Below the pieces are notes generated by a model. That model was not told where the DNA came from. It searched no databases and saw nothing but the letters and a program-made list of their open reading frames with translations. A DNA stretch of 64,000 bases from Planktosalinus sp963975935 (GTDB lineage: Bacteria; Bacteroidota; Bacteroidia; Flavobacteriales; Flavobacteriaceae), in the NCBI GenBank assembly GCA_963975935.1, contig CAXBIQ010000007.1, forward strand, positions 121,617 through 185,616, read 5' to 3'. The position numbers and the translations under genes were made by a program. This document shows, piece after piece, positions 45,954-55,236 of this stretch (positions within the stretch are counted from its first letter, which is position 1; every line of letters begins with the position of its first letter).

Positions 45954-46689
45954 AATCGAGTTTCTTTTTGCGAAGTTCAAAGTTTTGGCCTAAATAAACT
46001 TTACGCACCATTTCATCTGTGGCAAGTTCTTCGGGTTCACCGTGCTTAAGGATGCTTCCTTCAAACATCAGGTATGTCCTGTCAGTTATTGCAAGGGTTT
46101 CCTGAACGTTGTGATCTGTTATCAGGATACCTATATCTTTGCTTTTTAGTTGTGCCACAATGCGTTGAATATCTTCAACCGCTACCGGGTCAACCCCTGC
46201 AAAAGGTTCATCGAGCAGGATAAAACTGGGGTCTGTTGCAAGTGCCCGTGCAATTTCTGTACGGCGGCGCTCCCCTCCTGAAAGTAAATCACCCCTGTTC
46301 TTTCTGATATGGCTTAAACCAAATTCTTCAATCAGCGATTCCATTTTGGAATGCTGTTCTTTTTTGGAAAGCTTAGTAAGTTGCAGCACGCTTAAGATAT
46401 TTTCCTCAATACTCAATTTCCGAAAAACCGATGCTTCCTGTGCAAGATAACCAATACCGTTCTGGGCACGCTTGTACATGGGATATTTCGTAATCTCTGT
46501 TTCGTTCAGATAGATCTTTCCTTTGTTGGGTTTGATTAGCCCCACTATCATATAGAACGAAGTAGTTTTCCCGGCACCATTGGGACCCAGTAAGCCCACG
46601 ATTTCTCCACGGTTTACTTCGACGTTAATGCCTTTTACGACTTCACGGCCTTTATATGATTTGACTAAATTTTCTGCTCTTAATTTCAT
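45946..46689 (-). CDS. lptB: LPS export ABC transporter ATP-binding protein LptB
   Basis: ATPase driving lipopolysaccharide extraction from the inner membrane with LptF/G. In 247 residues: Walker A GPNGAGKTT, the signature LSGGERRR, Walker B ILLDEPFAGVDP and the switch His in ITDHNVQET. GERRR in the signature and AGVDP are typical of LptB. Last gene of a minus-strand run with kdsD, tatC and a CMD protein. Confidence 0.92.
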   Translation of the reverse strand: MKLRAENLVKSYKGREVVKGINVEVNRGEIVGLLGPNGAGKTTSFYMIVGLIKPNKGKIYLNETEITKYPMYKRAQNGIGYLAQEASVFRKLSIEENILSVLQLTKLSKKEQHSKMESLIEEFGLSHIRKNRGDLLSGGERRRTEIARALATDPSFILLDEPFAGVDPVAVEDIQRIVAQLKSKDIGILITDHNVQETLAITDRTYLMFEGSILKHGEPEELATDEMVRKVYLGQNFELRKKKLDFN

Positions 46690-46735
46690 TTTATTATCTC
46701 TTTACGGAACACCCGGAACTACTATTGAACAAAAA

Positions 46736-47089
46736 TTATTCCTTATTATTCTCCAAAGCCTCCCAAAATTCATAGGCCCTTCTCAAATGCGGAATTACAA
46801 TAGTACCTCCCACCAAAGTGGCAATACCCATGGTTTCCATCATTTCTTCTTTGGTCACGCCTATTTTATATGCACTTTGCAAATGATATGCTATGCAGTC
46901 ATCACAGCGTAAAACAGCTGACGCCACCAGGCCCAGAAGTTCCTTGGTTTTAACATCGAGTGCCCCTTCTGCATAGGCATTGGTATCCAGGTTAAAAATA
47001 CGCTTCACAATCTTATTGTTATCAGCGAGAAGTTTTTCATTCATCTTTTCGCGATAAGCGTTGAACTCGTTTACAGGGTTATTTGACAT
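46736..47089 (-). CDS. Carboxymuconolactone decarboxylase/AhpD-like protein
   Basis: A 117-residue helical protein of the CMD/AhpD family, which includes small thiol peroxidase partners. The redox motif is RCDDCIAYH, with two Cys and the His as in AhpD-like members. ATG 47089 is preferred; the longer reading adds ten residues that lie wholly inside tatC. It still overlaps the tatC end by 11 bp. Confidence 0.85.
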   Translation of the reverse strand: MSNNPVNEFNAYREKMNEKLLADNNKIVKRIFNLDTNAYAEGALDVKTKELLGLVASAVLRCDDCIAYHLQSAYKIGVTKEEMMETMGIATLVGGTIVIPHLRRAYEFWEALENNKE

Positions 47090-47912
47090 GTGCTGCTCTT
47101 TTTTGGTTTCTGACGACAATTTTGGATATTAAAATACTTATTTCATATAAAACCAGGATGGGTATGGCCACAATAATCTGGCTTACAATATCCGGTGGGG
47201 TGATTACGGCTGAAAGCACAAGGACAACAATAAGACCCATTTTGCGATATTTCCTCAAAATATCTGGGGTTACCAGTCCTATTTTTGTCAGGAAGTAAAT
47301 AATAATAGGCAATTCGAATATCAATCCCGAAGCAATCACCGAAGTTCTTACGAGTCCTATATAACTGCTCAAATCAAAATCATTAAAAACCTCACCACTC
47401 ACCTGATATGTGCCCAAAAAATTTATTGACAATGGTGCGACCACATAGTATCCAAACGTTACACCCATAAAAAACAAGAGTGAGGATACAAAAATAAACC
47501 CTCTTGCAGTGCTGCGTTCATTCTTAACCATCCCGGGGCTTACAAACTTCCAGAACTCATAAATCACATAGGGAAAAGCAACAACAAATCCTGCTGTAAT
47601 AGACGTCCATACGTGCGCTGAAAACTGCCCACCCATGGTTCTGCTTTGGATTCTGAAAGGAAGTTCGTCAAAGCAAAAACTATCCTGCAACCCAACAAAT
47701 TGTGCAATGTCACAAAGCAATCTATAGGTTATAAAATCAGCCTGTTTGGGACCAAATATGATGGTGTCAAAGATAAAATCCTTAGCTAAAAAAGCAGCTA
47801 TTCCTACAATAACAACGCTTAATGATGCCCTGATGAGATGCCAGCGCAAATCCTCGAGATGGTCTAAAAAAGACATCTCTTTATTGGGGTCTTTCCTTTT
47901 GCGTTTTGCCAT
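47079..47912 (-). CDS. tatC: Twin-arginine translocase subunit TatC
   Basis: Membrane receptor of the Tat pathway for folded proteins. The 277-residue protein opens with EMSFLDHLEDLRWHLIRA, the conserved cytoplasmic start, and has six helices. The first periplasmic loop is longer than in E. coli, about 60 residues. FVSPGMVKNERS is the second hallmark. Its start shares a base with the kdsD stop, so the genes are coupled. TatA/B are not in the window. Confidence 0.92.
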   Translation of the reverse strand: MAKRKRKDPNKEMSFLDHLEDLRWHLIRASLSVVIVGIAAFLAKDFIFDTIIFGPKQADFITYRLLCDIAQFVGLQDSFCFDELPFRIQSRTMGGQFSAHVWTSITAGFVVAFPYVIYEFWKFVSPGMVKNERSTARGFIFVSSLLFFMGVTFGYYVVAPLSINFLGTYQVSGEVFNDFDLSSYIGLVRTSVIASGLIFELPIIIYFLTKIGLVTPDILRKYRKMGLIVVLVLSAVITPPDIVSQIIVAIPILVLYEISILISKIVVRNQKRAAHVK

Positions 47913-48877
47913 TAAATAATACCTTCTTTAATCAAGTTATGGATGTGGATTACACCTTTGTATTTTTTGTTCTCTTCAACAAGCAACTGGGAAATCCCAT
48001 GCTTGTTGATTATTTCCATCGCATGAACTGCCATGGCGTTTGCCTCTATGCGTTTGGGGTTTTTGGTCATAATATCAGAAGCCTTCAGCGAACCAATATT
48101 ATCGGTTTTTGTAAGCATTCTCCTTAAGTCACCATCGGTAATGATACCCACTATGGCATTGTTTTCCACAACTGCGGTAACCCCCAGCATTTTTTTGGAT
48201 ATTTCAACAATAACCTCCTTAATATTGGAATCTGGTAAAACCATGGGCTTTTCATTTGCTTCGCACAAATCAAATACGCGCAGATAAAGCTGTTTTCCCA
48301 ATGAACCCCCGGGATGAAAACGCGCAAAATCCTTACTGGAAAATCCGCGCAGGTCCAAAAGGCACATTGCAAGTGCATCTCCTATAACGAGCTGGGCAGT
48401 TGTACTGGTTGTGGGCGCTAAATTGTTTGGACAGGCTTCCTTCTCCACAAAAGCGTTCAGTACATAATCAGCCTGTTTTCCTAAAAAAGATCCTTTGTTT
48501 GCGGTAATGGCAATCAATTTGTTTCCCAATGATTTAATGAGGGGGACCAATACCTTGATTTCAGGAGTATTCCCACTTTTTGAAATACAAATAACCACAT
48601 CCTCATCCCTGACGGTACCCAAATCACCGTGAATGGCATCTGCGGCATGCATAAATGCGGCAGGTGTGCCCGTAGAATTGAGCGTGGCAACAATTTTTGT
48701 GGCAATATTGGCACTTTTCCCAATACCGGTAACAATAACCCTCCCTTTTGATTGAAATATAAATTCGACAGCTTCAGCAAACTCAGTGTCCACGAGTTCA
48801 GCGAGATAAGCTATGGCCCGGCTCTCAGTTTCAATGGTTTGCTTTGCGATGGAAATGATCTTTTGATGGTTTTGCAA
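47912..48877 (-). CDS. kdsD: D-arabinose 5-phosphate isomerase KdsD (KpsF/GutQ family)
   Basis: Converts ribulose 5-phosphate to arabinose 5-phosphate, the first step to KDO. The 321-residue protein has an N-terminal SIS domain (about 30-170, with GRVIVTGIGKSANIA and ISKSGNTPEI) and two CBS domains (about 200-320). The apparent start is TTG at 48875-48877; no upstream ATG is in frame close by. Works in the same pathway as KdsC at 23314. Confidence 0.9.
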   Translation of the reverse strand: MQNHQKIISIAKQTIETESRAIAYLAELVDTEFAEAVEFIFQSKGRVIVTGIGKSANIATKIVATLNSTGTPAAFMHAADAIHGDLGTVRDEDVVICISKSGNTPEIKVLVPLIKSLGNKLIAITANKGSFLGKQADYVLNAFVEKEACPNNLAPTTSTTAQLVIGDALAMCLLDLRGFSSKDFARFHPGGSLGKQLYLRVFDLCEANEKPMVLPDSNIKEVIVEISKKMLGVTAVVENNAIVGIITDGDLRRMLTKTDNIGSLKASDIMTKNPKRIEANAMAVHAMEIINKHGISQLLVEENKKYKGVIHIHNLIKEGII

Positions 48878-48894
48878 AACTTACAGTTTTTTGA

Positions 48895-48925
48895 TTTGTT
48901 GCTTCTTCAGAAATTAGTATATTTA
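48895..48925 (+). promoter_or_regulatory. Promoter of recQ
   Basis: TTTG at 48895-48898, 19 bp, then TATATTTA at 48918-48925: good -33 and -7 spacing for a Bacteroidetes promoter, about 32 bp before the GTG start. Confidence 0.5.
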
Positions 48926-48930
48926 GACTG

Positions 48931-48938
48931 CAAATGTA
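48931..48938 (-). promoter_or_regulatory. Candidate -7 box for kdsD
   Basis: On the minus strand TACATTTG followed by C, an exact TAnnTTTGC match, 53 bp before the kdsD start. It overlaps the recQ leader, so the two promoters are back to back. Confidence 0.45.
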
Positions 48939-48957
48939 GATAAAATAATTATAGTAA

Positions 48958-51150
48958 GTGAACGAAATTGACATACACGCAGCGCTTAAAAAGTATTTTG
49001 GTTTTTCAGCTTTTAAAGGGTTGCAGGAAGAGGTAGTCAAAAGTGTTGTAAATAAAAATAATACTTTTGTTATCATGCCAACAGGTGGTGGTAAATCATT
49101 GTGTTACCAGTTGCCGGCACTTACCGCTGAAGGTACCGCTATTGTTGTTTCTCCCCTTATCGCATTGATGAAGAATCAGGTGGATTTCCTCAGGGGAAAT
49201 TCGTCTGAAACCGGGATAGCCCACGTCCTCAATTCCTCTTTGAACAAGACAGAAGTAAAACAAGTAAAACAGGATATTGTAGACGGTGTGACCAAACTGC
49301 TTTATGTAGCTCCTGAATCGCTTACCAAAGAGGAAAATGTAGCCTTTTTGCGAAGCGTAAAAATTTCTTTTATGGCCATTGATGAGGCCCACTGTATCAG
49401 TGAATGGGGACACGACTTCAGACCCGAATACAGAAACCTGAAATCCATTATCAAACGCATAGGTGATGACATTCCCATAGTAGCCCTGACGGCTACCGCT
49501 ACCCCAAAGGTACAGGAAGATATCATCAAAAACCTCAATATGCCCGATGCCAACCTGTTTAAAGCTTCCTTTAACAGGCCCAACCTCTATTATGAGATCC
49601 AGCCTAAAACAAAAAATGTGGATGCCGATATCATTCGTTTTATAAAAATGCGTGAAGGCAAAAGCGGGATTGTATATTGCCTGAGCAGAAAACGGGTTGA
49701 AGAACTGGCACAAACCTTACAGGTAAACGGTGTCAATGCCGTTCCTTATCACGCCGGGCTTGACCCAAAAACCCGTGTTAAACATCAGGATATGTTTTTG
49801 ATGGAAGATGCAGATGTAGTTGTTGCCACTATTGCATTCGGTATGGGAATTGACAAGCCTGATGTGCGTTTTGTCATTCATCATGACATGCCCAAAAGTA
49901 TTGAAAGCTATTATCAGGAAACCGGCCGTGCCGGAAGGGACGGCGGTGAAGGCCACTGCCTTGCCTTCTACTCTTATAAAGATATTGAAAAGCTTGAAAA
50001 GTTTATGAGCGGTAAGCCTGTTGCCGAACAGGAAATTGGCCACGCCCTGCTGCAGGAAGTAGTAGCCTTTGCAGAAACCTCCATTTCTCGTCGTAAATTC
50101 ATCCTGCATTATTTTGGAGAAGAATTTGACAATGAAACCGGTGAAGGCGGAAATATGGATGACAATATGCGTTATCCCAAGAAGAAACACGAAGCCAAAG
50201 ACGATGTTGTCAAAATACTCAAAGTGGTTAAAGAAAGCAACCAGCAGTACAAGTCAAAAACAATCGTACATATATTAACCGGAAAAATAAATGCGCTGGT
50301 CAGTTCGCATAGATTGGATGCCCAGCCTTTTTTCGGTATTGGAAAAGAAAAAGAGGCCCCTTACTGGATGGCATTGTTGCGTCAGGTGTTGGTTGACGGT
50401 AAGCTTTCAAAAGATATCGAAACCTATGGCGTGATCAAACTCACGGAAGAAGGTGAGGCTTTTCTCAAAAAGCCGCAGTCTTTTATGATGACTGAAGACC
50501 ATTCCTACAAAGAAGCCAATGATGATGCCATTGTTACCGCCCAAAAAGGAGGTGGCGTCGCAGATGCTGAATTGTTCAAAATCCTGAAGGAAGAGCGCAA
50601 AAAAGTTGCCCACAAATTGGGCTTGCCCCCTTTTGTGATTTTTCAGGACCCTTCCCTTGAAGATATGTCGTTAAAGTACCCAAGTTCCATAGAGGAACTT
50701 TCAAACGTTCACGGGGTGGGCGAAGGAAAAGCCAAAAAATACGGCAAAAGCTTTATTGACCTCATCAACCGCTATGTTGAGGAAAATGATGTTATTCGCC
50801 CTGATGACCTGGTGGTTAAGACAACCGGTTTAAACAGTGCCTTAAAACTATACATTATCCAGAATGTTGACAGGAAACTTCCTTTAAACGACATTGCCAA
50901 AGCCAAAGGACTCTCGATGGATGAGTTTATCAAGGAAATGGAGGCTATTGTCTTTAGTGGCACCAAATTAAACATCAATTACTGGCTTGACGACATACTG
51001 GATGAAGAGCAACAAGAAGATATTCACGAATATTTCCTGGAAGCCGAGACCGATAAAATTGATGCTGCCATGAAGGAGTTTGACGGTGACTATGAAGAAG
51101 AAGAGTTACGCCTTTATCGCATCAAATTCATCAGTGAAGTTGCCAATTAA
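48958..51150 (+). CDS. recQ: ATP-dependent DNA helicase RecQ
   Basis: 3'-5' helicase for recombination and fork repair. The 730-residue protein has Walker A PTGGGKSLCYQ, the DEAH box AIDEAHCISEWGHDFRPEY, motif VI QETGRAGRDG, an RQC region (about 350-510) and an HRDC domain (about 530-610). The start is GTG 48958; a TAA directly upstream in frame excludes a longer form. The zinc-binding cysteines of E. coli RecQ are not evident in the RQC part, which I read as replaced or lost. An extra 110-residue C-terminal extension is acidic. Confidence 0.92.
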   Translation: MNEIDIHAALKKYFGFSAFKGLQEEVVKSVVNKNNTFVIMPTGGGKSLCYQLPALTAEGTAIVVSPLIALMKNQVDFLRGNSSETGIAHVLNSSLNKTEVKQVKQDIVDGVTKLLYVAPESLTKEENVAFLRSVKISFMAIDEAHCISEWGHDFRPEYRNLKSIIKRIGDDIPIVALTATATPKVQEDIIKNLNMPDANLFKASFNRPNLYYEIQPKTKNVDADIIRFIKMREGKSGIVYCLSRKRVEELAQTLQVNGVNAVPYHAGLDPKTRVKHQDMFLMEDADVVVATIAFGMGIDKPDVRFVIHHDMPKSIESYYQETGRAGRDGGEGHCLAFYSYKDIEKLEKFMSGKPVAEQEIGHALLQEVVAFAETSISRRKFILHYFGEEFDNETGEGGNMDDNMRYPKKKHEAKDDVVKILKVVKESNQQYKSKTIVHILTGKINALVSSHRLDAQPFFGIGKEKEAPYWMALLRQVLVDGKLSKDIETYGVIKLTEEGEAFLKKPQSFMMTEDHSYKEANDDAIVTAQKGGGVADAELFKILKEERKKVAHKLGLPPFVIFQDPSLEDMSLKYPSSIEELSNVHGVGEGKAKKYGKSFIDLINRYVEENDVIRPDDLVVKTTGLNSALKLYIIQNVDRKLPLNDIAKAKGLSMDEFIKEMEAIVFSGTKLNINYWLDDILDEEQQEDIHEYFLEAETDKIDAAMKEFDGDYEEEELRLYRIKFISEVAN

Positions 51151-51263
51151 AACCAAATACCGATTTTGAATATGATCTTCATCAGGTGTTTCTTTTTCAT
51201 TCTTATTTTTATGTCTGTTCTCACCAAGTCCTTATCTTTGGCTTTTAAACTCAACATCATTCC

Positions 51264-52862
51264 ATGAAAAACATACTGTTAGCCATAGCCTCAGGTCTTT
51301 TATTGTCTTTTGGCTGGCCTACCTGGGGGTTCCCGCTGTTGCTTTTCTTTGCATTCGTGCCCTTGCTCCTGCTGGAGAGAAACATCAGGCTTTCTGATTC
51401 AAAACGAAAAGGGTGGCGTGTTTTTCTCTATGCTTATATAACATTCTTTATCTGGAACATCATTAAGACCAACTGGCTTTGGTTTTCATCGGAATTTGGG
51501 GCGGTATTTGCCATCACGGTGAATTCGTTGCTGATGACCCTGGTTTTTCTTTTGTATCATCACTTTGCAAAGCGCACGACTTTCTTTATCGCTTCGGTAT
51601 TTCTGGTGTGTTTGTGGATCGGGTTTGAGAAAATGCACCTTAACTGGGAGTTTTCCTGGCCGTGGCTGAATTTGGGCAACGGTTTTTCAGAATACCCTTC
51701 GTGGATTCAGTGGTATGAATTTACCGGAATCTTTGGCGGAACTTTATGGGTGTGGATCGTAAACTTGGGTGTTCTAAAGTCGCTCCTGTTGTACCGGGAG
51801 TATCAAAAGAAGGATATTCTCTTTCGCGGAAGCATAAAAACCCTTCTCTATATTGCAATTCCCATCATCATTTCTGTGGTGATGTATTCTCAGTATGAAG
51901 AAACCGGTGAGACTGTCAACATCGTGGTGCTGCAACCCAATATTGACCCCTATTCAGAAAAATATAATGTCCCCAATGATGATATTGCCCATCAGCTTTT
52001 TGAACTTGCCCAAACCAAGGTGACCGCTGAAACAGATTTTGTGATTTCCCCCGAAACGGTTTTTGCAGAACACGAGCGCATTGAAGTGGTAGAACAAAGC
52101 CTTATTGCAAATCTTGTCAGGGAATTTTTAACAGACTACCCCAAGCTGCATTTTCTTTCAGGGGTTTCACTGCTTAAGGTCTTTGAAGATGCTGATGAAG
52201 CCACCAAGCAAAGCAATCAATTTGCAAATGGCTTGTATTACAATACATACAACTCCGCTTTTTTGATGGGTCCCGAGCCCGGGATGGATATTTATCACAA
52301 GTCAAAACTGGTTGTGGGTGTTGAAAGCACGCCTTATGTGGGGATTATAAAGCCGCTTCTGGGAGATATTATGCTCGATTTGGGCGGCACGGTAGCCATG
52401 AAAACCACGCAGGAGAACAGGGATGTCTTTTGGAGTGACGACAAACGTTTTGCCACCGGTCCCATTATCTGCTATGAGTCTGTCTATGGCGAGTATGTCA
52501 CGGGGTATGTGCGCAATGAGGCTAATTTCCTTTCCATCATCACCAATGATGCCTGGTGGGGTGAAACCCAGGGGCATAAGCAACATTTGAGCCTTGCACG
52601 GCTGCGTGCCATTGAAACCCGCCGCAGCATCGCACGGAGTGCCAACACGGGTATTTCCGGTTACATCAACCAGCGTGGGGATGTTATGGAAACCCTGGCA
52701 TACAATACCAAAGGCGCTTTGGAGGGAACCCTTTACCTCAATGAAGAGTTCACCTTTTATGTGAAATATGGCGACTTTATTTATCGCATTGCAATGTTTG
52801 TCCTGATTGGAGTTATACTAATCGCTTTTACCCGAAGACGCGGGGAAGTGGGGATTGATTAG
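51264..52862 (+). CDS. lnt: Apolipoprotein N-acyltransferase
   Basis: Adds the third acyl chain to lipoproteins in the inner membrane. The 532-residue protein has about seven N-terminal helices and a periplasmic nitrilase-like domain. Catalytic Glu lies in ISPETVFAE, Lys in HKSKLVVGVE and Cys in ICYESVYGEY; ITNDAWWG follows as in the family. The many lipoproteins in the window would be its substrates. Confidence 0.9.
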   Translation: MKNILLAIASGLLLSFGWPTWGFPLLLFFAFVPLLLLERNIRLSDSKRKGWRVFLYAYITFFIWNIIKTNWLWFSSEFGAVFAITVNSLLMTLVFLLYHHFAKRTTFFIASVFLVCLWIGFEKMHLNWEFSWPWLNLGNGFSEYPSWIQWYEFTGIFGGTLWVWIVNLGVLKSLLLYREYQKKDILFRGSIKTLLYIAIPIIISVVMYSQYEETGETVNIVVLQPNIDPYSEKYNVPNDDIAHQLFELAQTKVTAETDFVISPETVFAEHERIEVVEQSLIANLVREFLTDYPKLHFLSGVSLLKVFEDADEATKQSNQFANGLYYNTYNSAFLMGPEPGMDIYHKSKLVVGVESTPYVGIIKPLLGDIMLDLGGTVAMKTTQENRDVFWSDDKRFATGPIICYESVYGEYVTGYVRNEANFLSIITNDAWWGETQGHKQHLSLARLRAIETRRSIARSANTGISGYINQRGDVMETLAYNTKGALEGTLYLNEEFTFYVKYGDFIYRIAMFVLIGVILIAFTRRRGEVGID

Positions 52863-53065
52863 ACGTGAGTCTTTGAGTTATATTTGAAAAATCCGAAGGT
52901 TGAGCGGAGCCGAAACCGTTGCCTGGTTAAACGTTCAAAATTTAATGTTCAAAGTTGAGATTTGAATTTGGTACTTGGAATTTAATTCTAACTTCTCTTT
53001 TCTATTCTCTCTTTTCTTTTTTCTAACATCCCAATTCTTATGTTTAAAATCTATTGTCTAAAAAA

Positions 53066-53833
53066 ATGTACCTCTTATACTCCTACTTAAAACACTACTT
53101 CCGTTCCATCAAACTGCATGGGGTGCACTCCCCTTTTGTATTTGAATTGGTGACGCGTTGTTTTTATGATAAAACGCAATACCCGCAATACAAAATGATG
53201 GATGCACATCGTAAAGTTTTGCGGAAAGATACCCGGAAAATAGATGTAACCGATTACGGCAGCGGCAGCCGGGTTTTTAAAAGCACTCACCGCTCTGTTT
53301 CGGCAATAGCCGCGCACGCAGGCATCATTAAAAAGAAGCAATACCTGTTGTTTCGGCTGGCACGGTATTTTGATTTCAGGAAGACGCTTGAACTGGGTAC
53401 TTCCCTCGGCATAGGAAGTGTTGCCTTAGGACTGCATAAAAACAACAATGTAGTTACTGTTGAAGGTTGTGCCGCCACTGCGGGAGTAGCACAAGAGTAT
53501 TTTGACAGCTTCGGTTTTAACAATATAACTTTGGAGCGTTCCACCTTTGCTCACTTTTTAAAACAACCCCTGCCCTTTCAACCCGACTGCGTTTATTTTG
53601 ACGGGCATCACGATCAAAAGCACACGCTGGAATATTTTTATACTTTACTGCCTTGTGCTCATAACGATACCGTCTTTATTTTTGACGATATTTACTGGTC
53701 CAAAGGAATGACTGCGGCCTGGAGGGAAATAGCATCACATCCTGAGGTAACGGTTTCAATAGACACCTTTTGGCAGGGTCTGGTGTTTTTCAGAAAGGAG
53801 CAGCCCAAGGAAAGTTTTAGCATACGATTGTAA
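53066..53833 (+). CDS. Class I SAM-dependent methyltransferase-like protein
   Basis: A 255-residue protein with a Rossmann methyltransferase core: TLELGTSLGIGSVALG as the SAM-binding glycine motif, VVTVEGCAATAG after strand 2, and FIFDDIYWSKGM as the acidic motif IV. The first 60 residues (FRSIKLHGVHSPFVFELV) are a conserved leader of a flavobacterial subgroup of O-methyltransferase-like proteins. ATG 53066 is preferred over a TTG 12 bp before. The substrate is unknown. The 203-bp gap upstream is low complexity and holds no gene. Confidence 0.78.
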   Translation: MYLLYSYLKHYFRSIKLHGVHSPFVFELVTRCFYDKTQYPQYKMMDAHRKVLRKDTRKIDVTDYGSGSRVFKSTHRSVSAIAAHAGIIKKKQYLLFRLARYFDFRKTLELGTSLGIGSVALGLHKNNNVVTVEGCAATAGVAQEYFDSFGFNNITLERSTFAHFLKQPLPFQPDCVYFDGHHDQKHTLEYFYTLLPCAHNDTVFIFDDIYWSKGMTAAWREIASHPEVTVSIDTFWQGLVFFRKEQPKESFSIRL

Positions 53834-53897
53834 CATCTGGCAGCCAAAAGCGTCCAACCAAGTGTTGTTAGCAAAGGTTAAATAAAGAAAAAACACT

Positions 53898-54581
53898 ATG
53901 AGTTTAGTCATCAAACTGAGAAAAATCACCCGTGATTTCAAGATGGGTTCTGAAATATTGCGCGTTTTGAAAGGTATCGACCTGGATATTGAGAAAGGAG
54001 AATATGTGGCTTTGATGGGTCCCTCCGGTTCCGGGAAATCGACCTTGATGAACCTGCTGGGCTGTCTTGACACCCCTACTTCGGGCGAATATGAGTTGAA
54101 CGGTGTAAATGTCAGCACGATGACTGATGATGAACTTGCGGAAATCAGGAACAAAGAGATAGGCTTTATCTTTCAAACGTTTAATTTATTGCCCCGCACC
54201 ACGGCCCTTGACAATGTTGCCCTGCCCATGATTTATGCCGGTGCCACCAAAGCCGAGCGCACCCAGCGCGCCACAGAGGTACTTCACGATGTGGGCCTGG
54301 CCGACCGTATGGATCACAAACCTAACGAACTTTCAGGGGGACAGCGGCAGCGTGTTGCCGTGGGGAGAGCCCTTGTCAACAACCCCTCCATGATTCTTGC
54401 CGATGAGCCTACAGGAAATTTGGATTCCAAAACCTCTGAAGAAATTATGAACCTCATAGATGCCATCCATCAAAAAGGAAATACGGTCATCCTGGTGACC
54501 CACGAAGAAGACATTGCCCAGCGCGCCAAGCGTGTCATCCGCCTGCGGGATGGGATGATTGAGAGCGATACCAAGCAGTAA
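53898..54581 (+). CDS. ABC transporter ATP-binding protein, LolD/MacB type
   Basis: A 227-residue ATPase with Walker A GPSGSGKST, signature LSGGQRQR, Walker B LADEPTGNLDS and the LVTHEEDIAQRA switch. This is the LolD/MacB/FtsE group, which drives lipoprotein release or efflux without transport through the membrane. Its permease is not adjacent, so the specific role is open. It is the last core gene before the accessory array. Confidence 0.85.
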   Translation: MSLVIKLRKITRDFKMGSEILRVLKGIDLDIEKGEYVALMGPSGSGKSTLMNLLGCLDTPTSGEYELNGVNVSTMTDDELAEIRNKEIGFIFQTFNLLPRTTALDNVALPMIYAGATKAERTQRATEVLHDVGLADRMDHKPNELSGGQRQRVAVGRALVNNPSMILADEPTGNLDSKTSEEIMNLIDAIHQKGNTVILVTHEEDIAQRAKRVIRLRDGMIESDTKQ

Positions 54582-54715
54582 TCTTTTAGTACTTTACTTG
54601 CTCCCTTCCGAAAGATGGTATTCCCTTCCTTGTGTTCTTTTAAAACAAAGAACATAAAAGTATTTCTCAATTCATTGGGATGTTCCTGCGAATGAATCAC
54701 AAAAGTTGTCTATGA

Positions 54716-54910
54716 GCTATGGCGTGCCGAAGGCTGGGATTGAGCAACTAACCTGCCTGCCGGGCAGGCAGGTGCAGCAAACAAAACCCAGACCTGCCTA
54801 CCGGCAGGTAGGCCTGAAGAAAATCCGAAAGACACGAGCGCGAATTTTAACCCGCTGAAGGCTGGCTGGCCGTTAGGCAATTTTCCGAGTGAGCCTATAC
54901 AAGCCATAGC
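54716..54910. repeat. Spacer 1: composite inverted repeat
   Basis: GCTATGGC at 54716-54723 pairs with GCCATAGC at 54903-54910. The inside holds two palindromes (54751-54813), two copies of a GAAGGCTGG motif, and GTTAGGC at 54872-54878, which is a canonical integron core sequence. The whole gap 54582-54922 contains no credible gene. A short hairpin TGTTCTTT/AAAGAACA lies at 54633-54654. Confidence 0.55.
54751..54813. repeat. Pair of CCTGCC-type palindromes
   Basis: ACCTGCCTGCC and GGCAGGCAGGT flank a single G (54751-54773), an 11-bp perfect stem. A relative at 54796-54813 has GCCTACC, loop GGCA, GGTAGGC. Such palindromes recur between genes in Bacteroidetes genomes. As RNA the first would be a very stable hairpin. 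Confidence 0.7.
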
Positions 54911-54922
54911 GTATCGCAGGTA

Positions 54923-55225
54923 TTAGGCAAGGTTTTTGTTTCCGTAATGCTTTATTTCGTTCAGTTCCAATTTTTTCGATTCTTTTTCCTCTTCAATATC
55001 ATAATCGTCTTGAAGACCGAGCCAGAACTTGGCTGAATTTCCAAAATATTTGCTCAGTCGAAGTGCCGTGTCCGCTGTTATTCTGCGTCTTCCTTTTATT
55101 ATTTCCGAAATTCTAGTCTGGGGGATTTTTAAGTCCTTTGAAAGCCTATAAGCAGTGATTTCAAGAGGTTCCAGAAATTCAAAGTTTAATATTTCTCCGG
55201 GATGTACATTTGCTAACTTTTCCAT
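54923..55225 (-). CDS. higA: HigA family antitoxin
   Basis: A 100-residue XRE-fold antitoxin that neutralises the HigB toxin and represses its own operon. The opening HPGEILNFEFLEPLEITAYRLSKDL and TRISEIIKGRRRITADTALRLSKYF are the HigA HTH; the end is acidic and Lys-rich. The stop codon lies inside the right arm region of spacer 1. It follows higB by 11 bp, the usual toxin-first order of this family. Confidence 0.9.
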   Translation of the reverse strand: MEKLANVHPGEILNFEFLEPLEITAYRLSKDLKIPQTRISEIIKGRRRITADTALRLSKYFGNSAKFWLGLQDDYDIEEEKESKKLELNEIKHYGNKNLA

Positions 55226-55236
55226 TTTTTCCTTTT

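Noticed and set aside
49096..49713. 205-residue open frame on the minus strand
   Set aside because: It lies inside recQ, has no recognisable domain and reflects recQ codon use.
49717..50190. 157-residue open frame on the minus strand
   Set aside because: Antisense shadow of recQ.
52863..53065. Possible gene or regulatory RNA before the methyltransferase
   Set aside because: The stretch has low-complexity TTCAAA-type repeats and pyrimidine runs, without an open frame or stable fold that I can support.
54710..54907. 65-residue open frame across the CCTGCC palindromes
   Set aside because: Its coding content is the repeats themselves (PAGRQ, PAGRL), so it is a repeat artefact.
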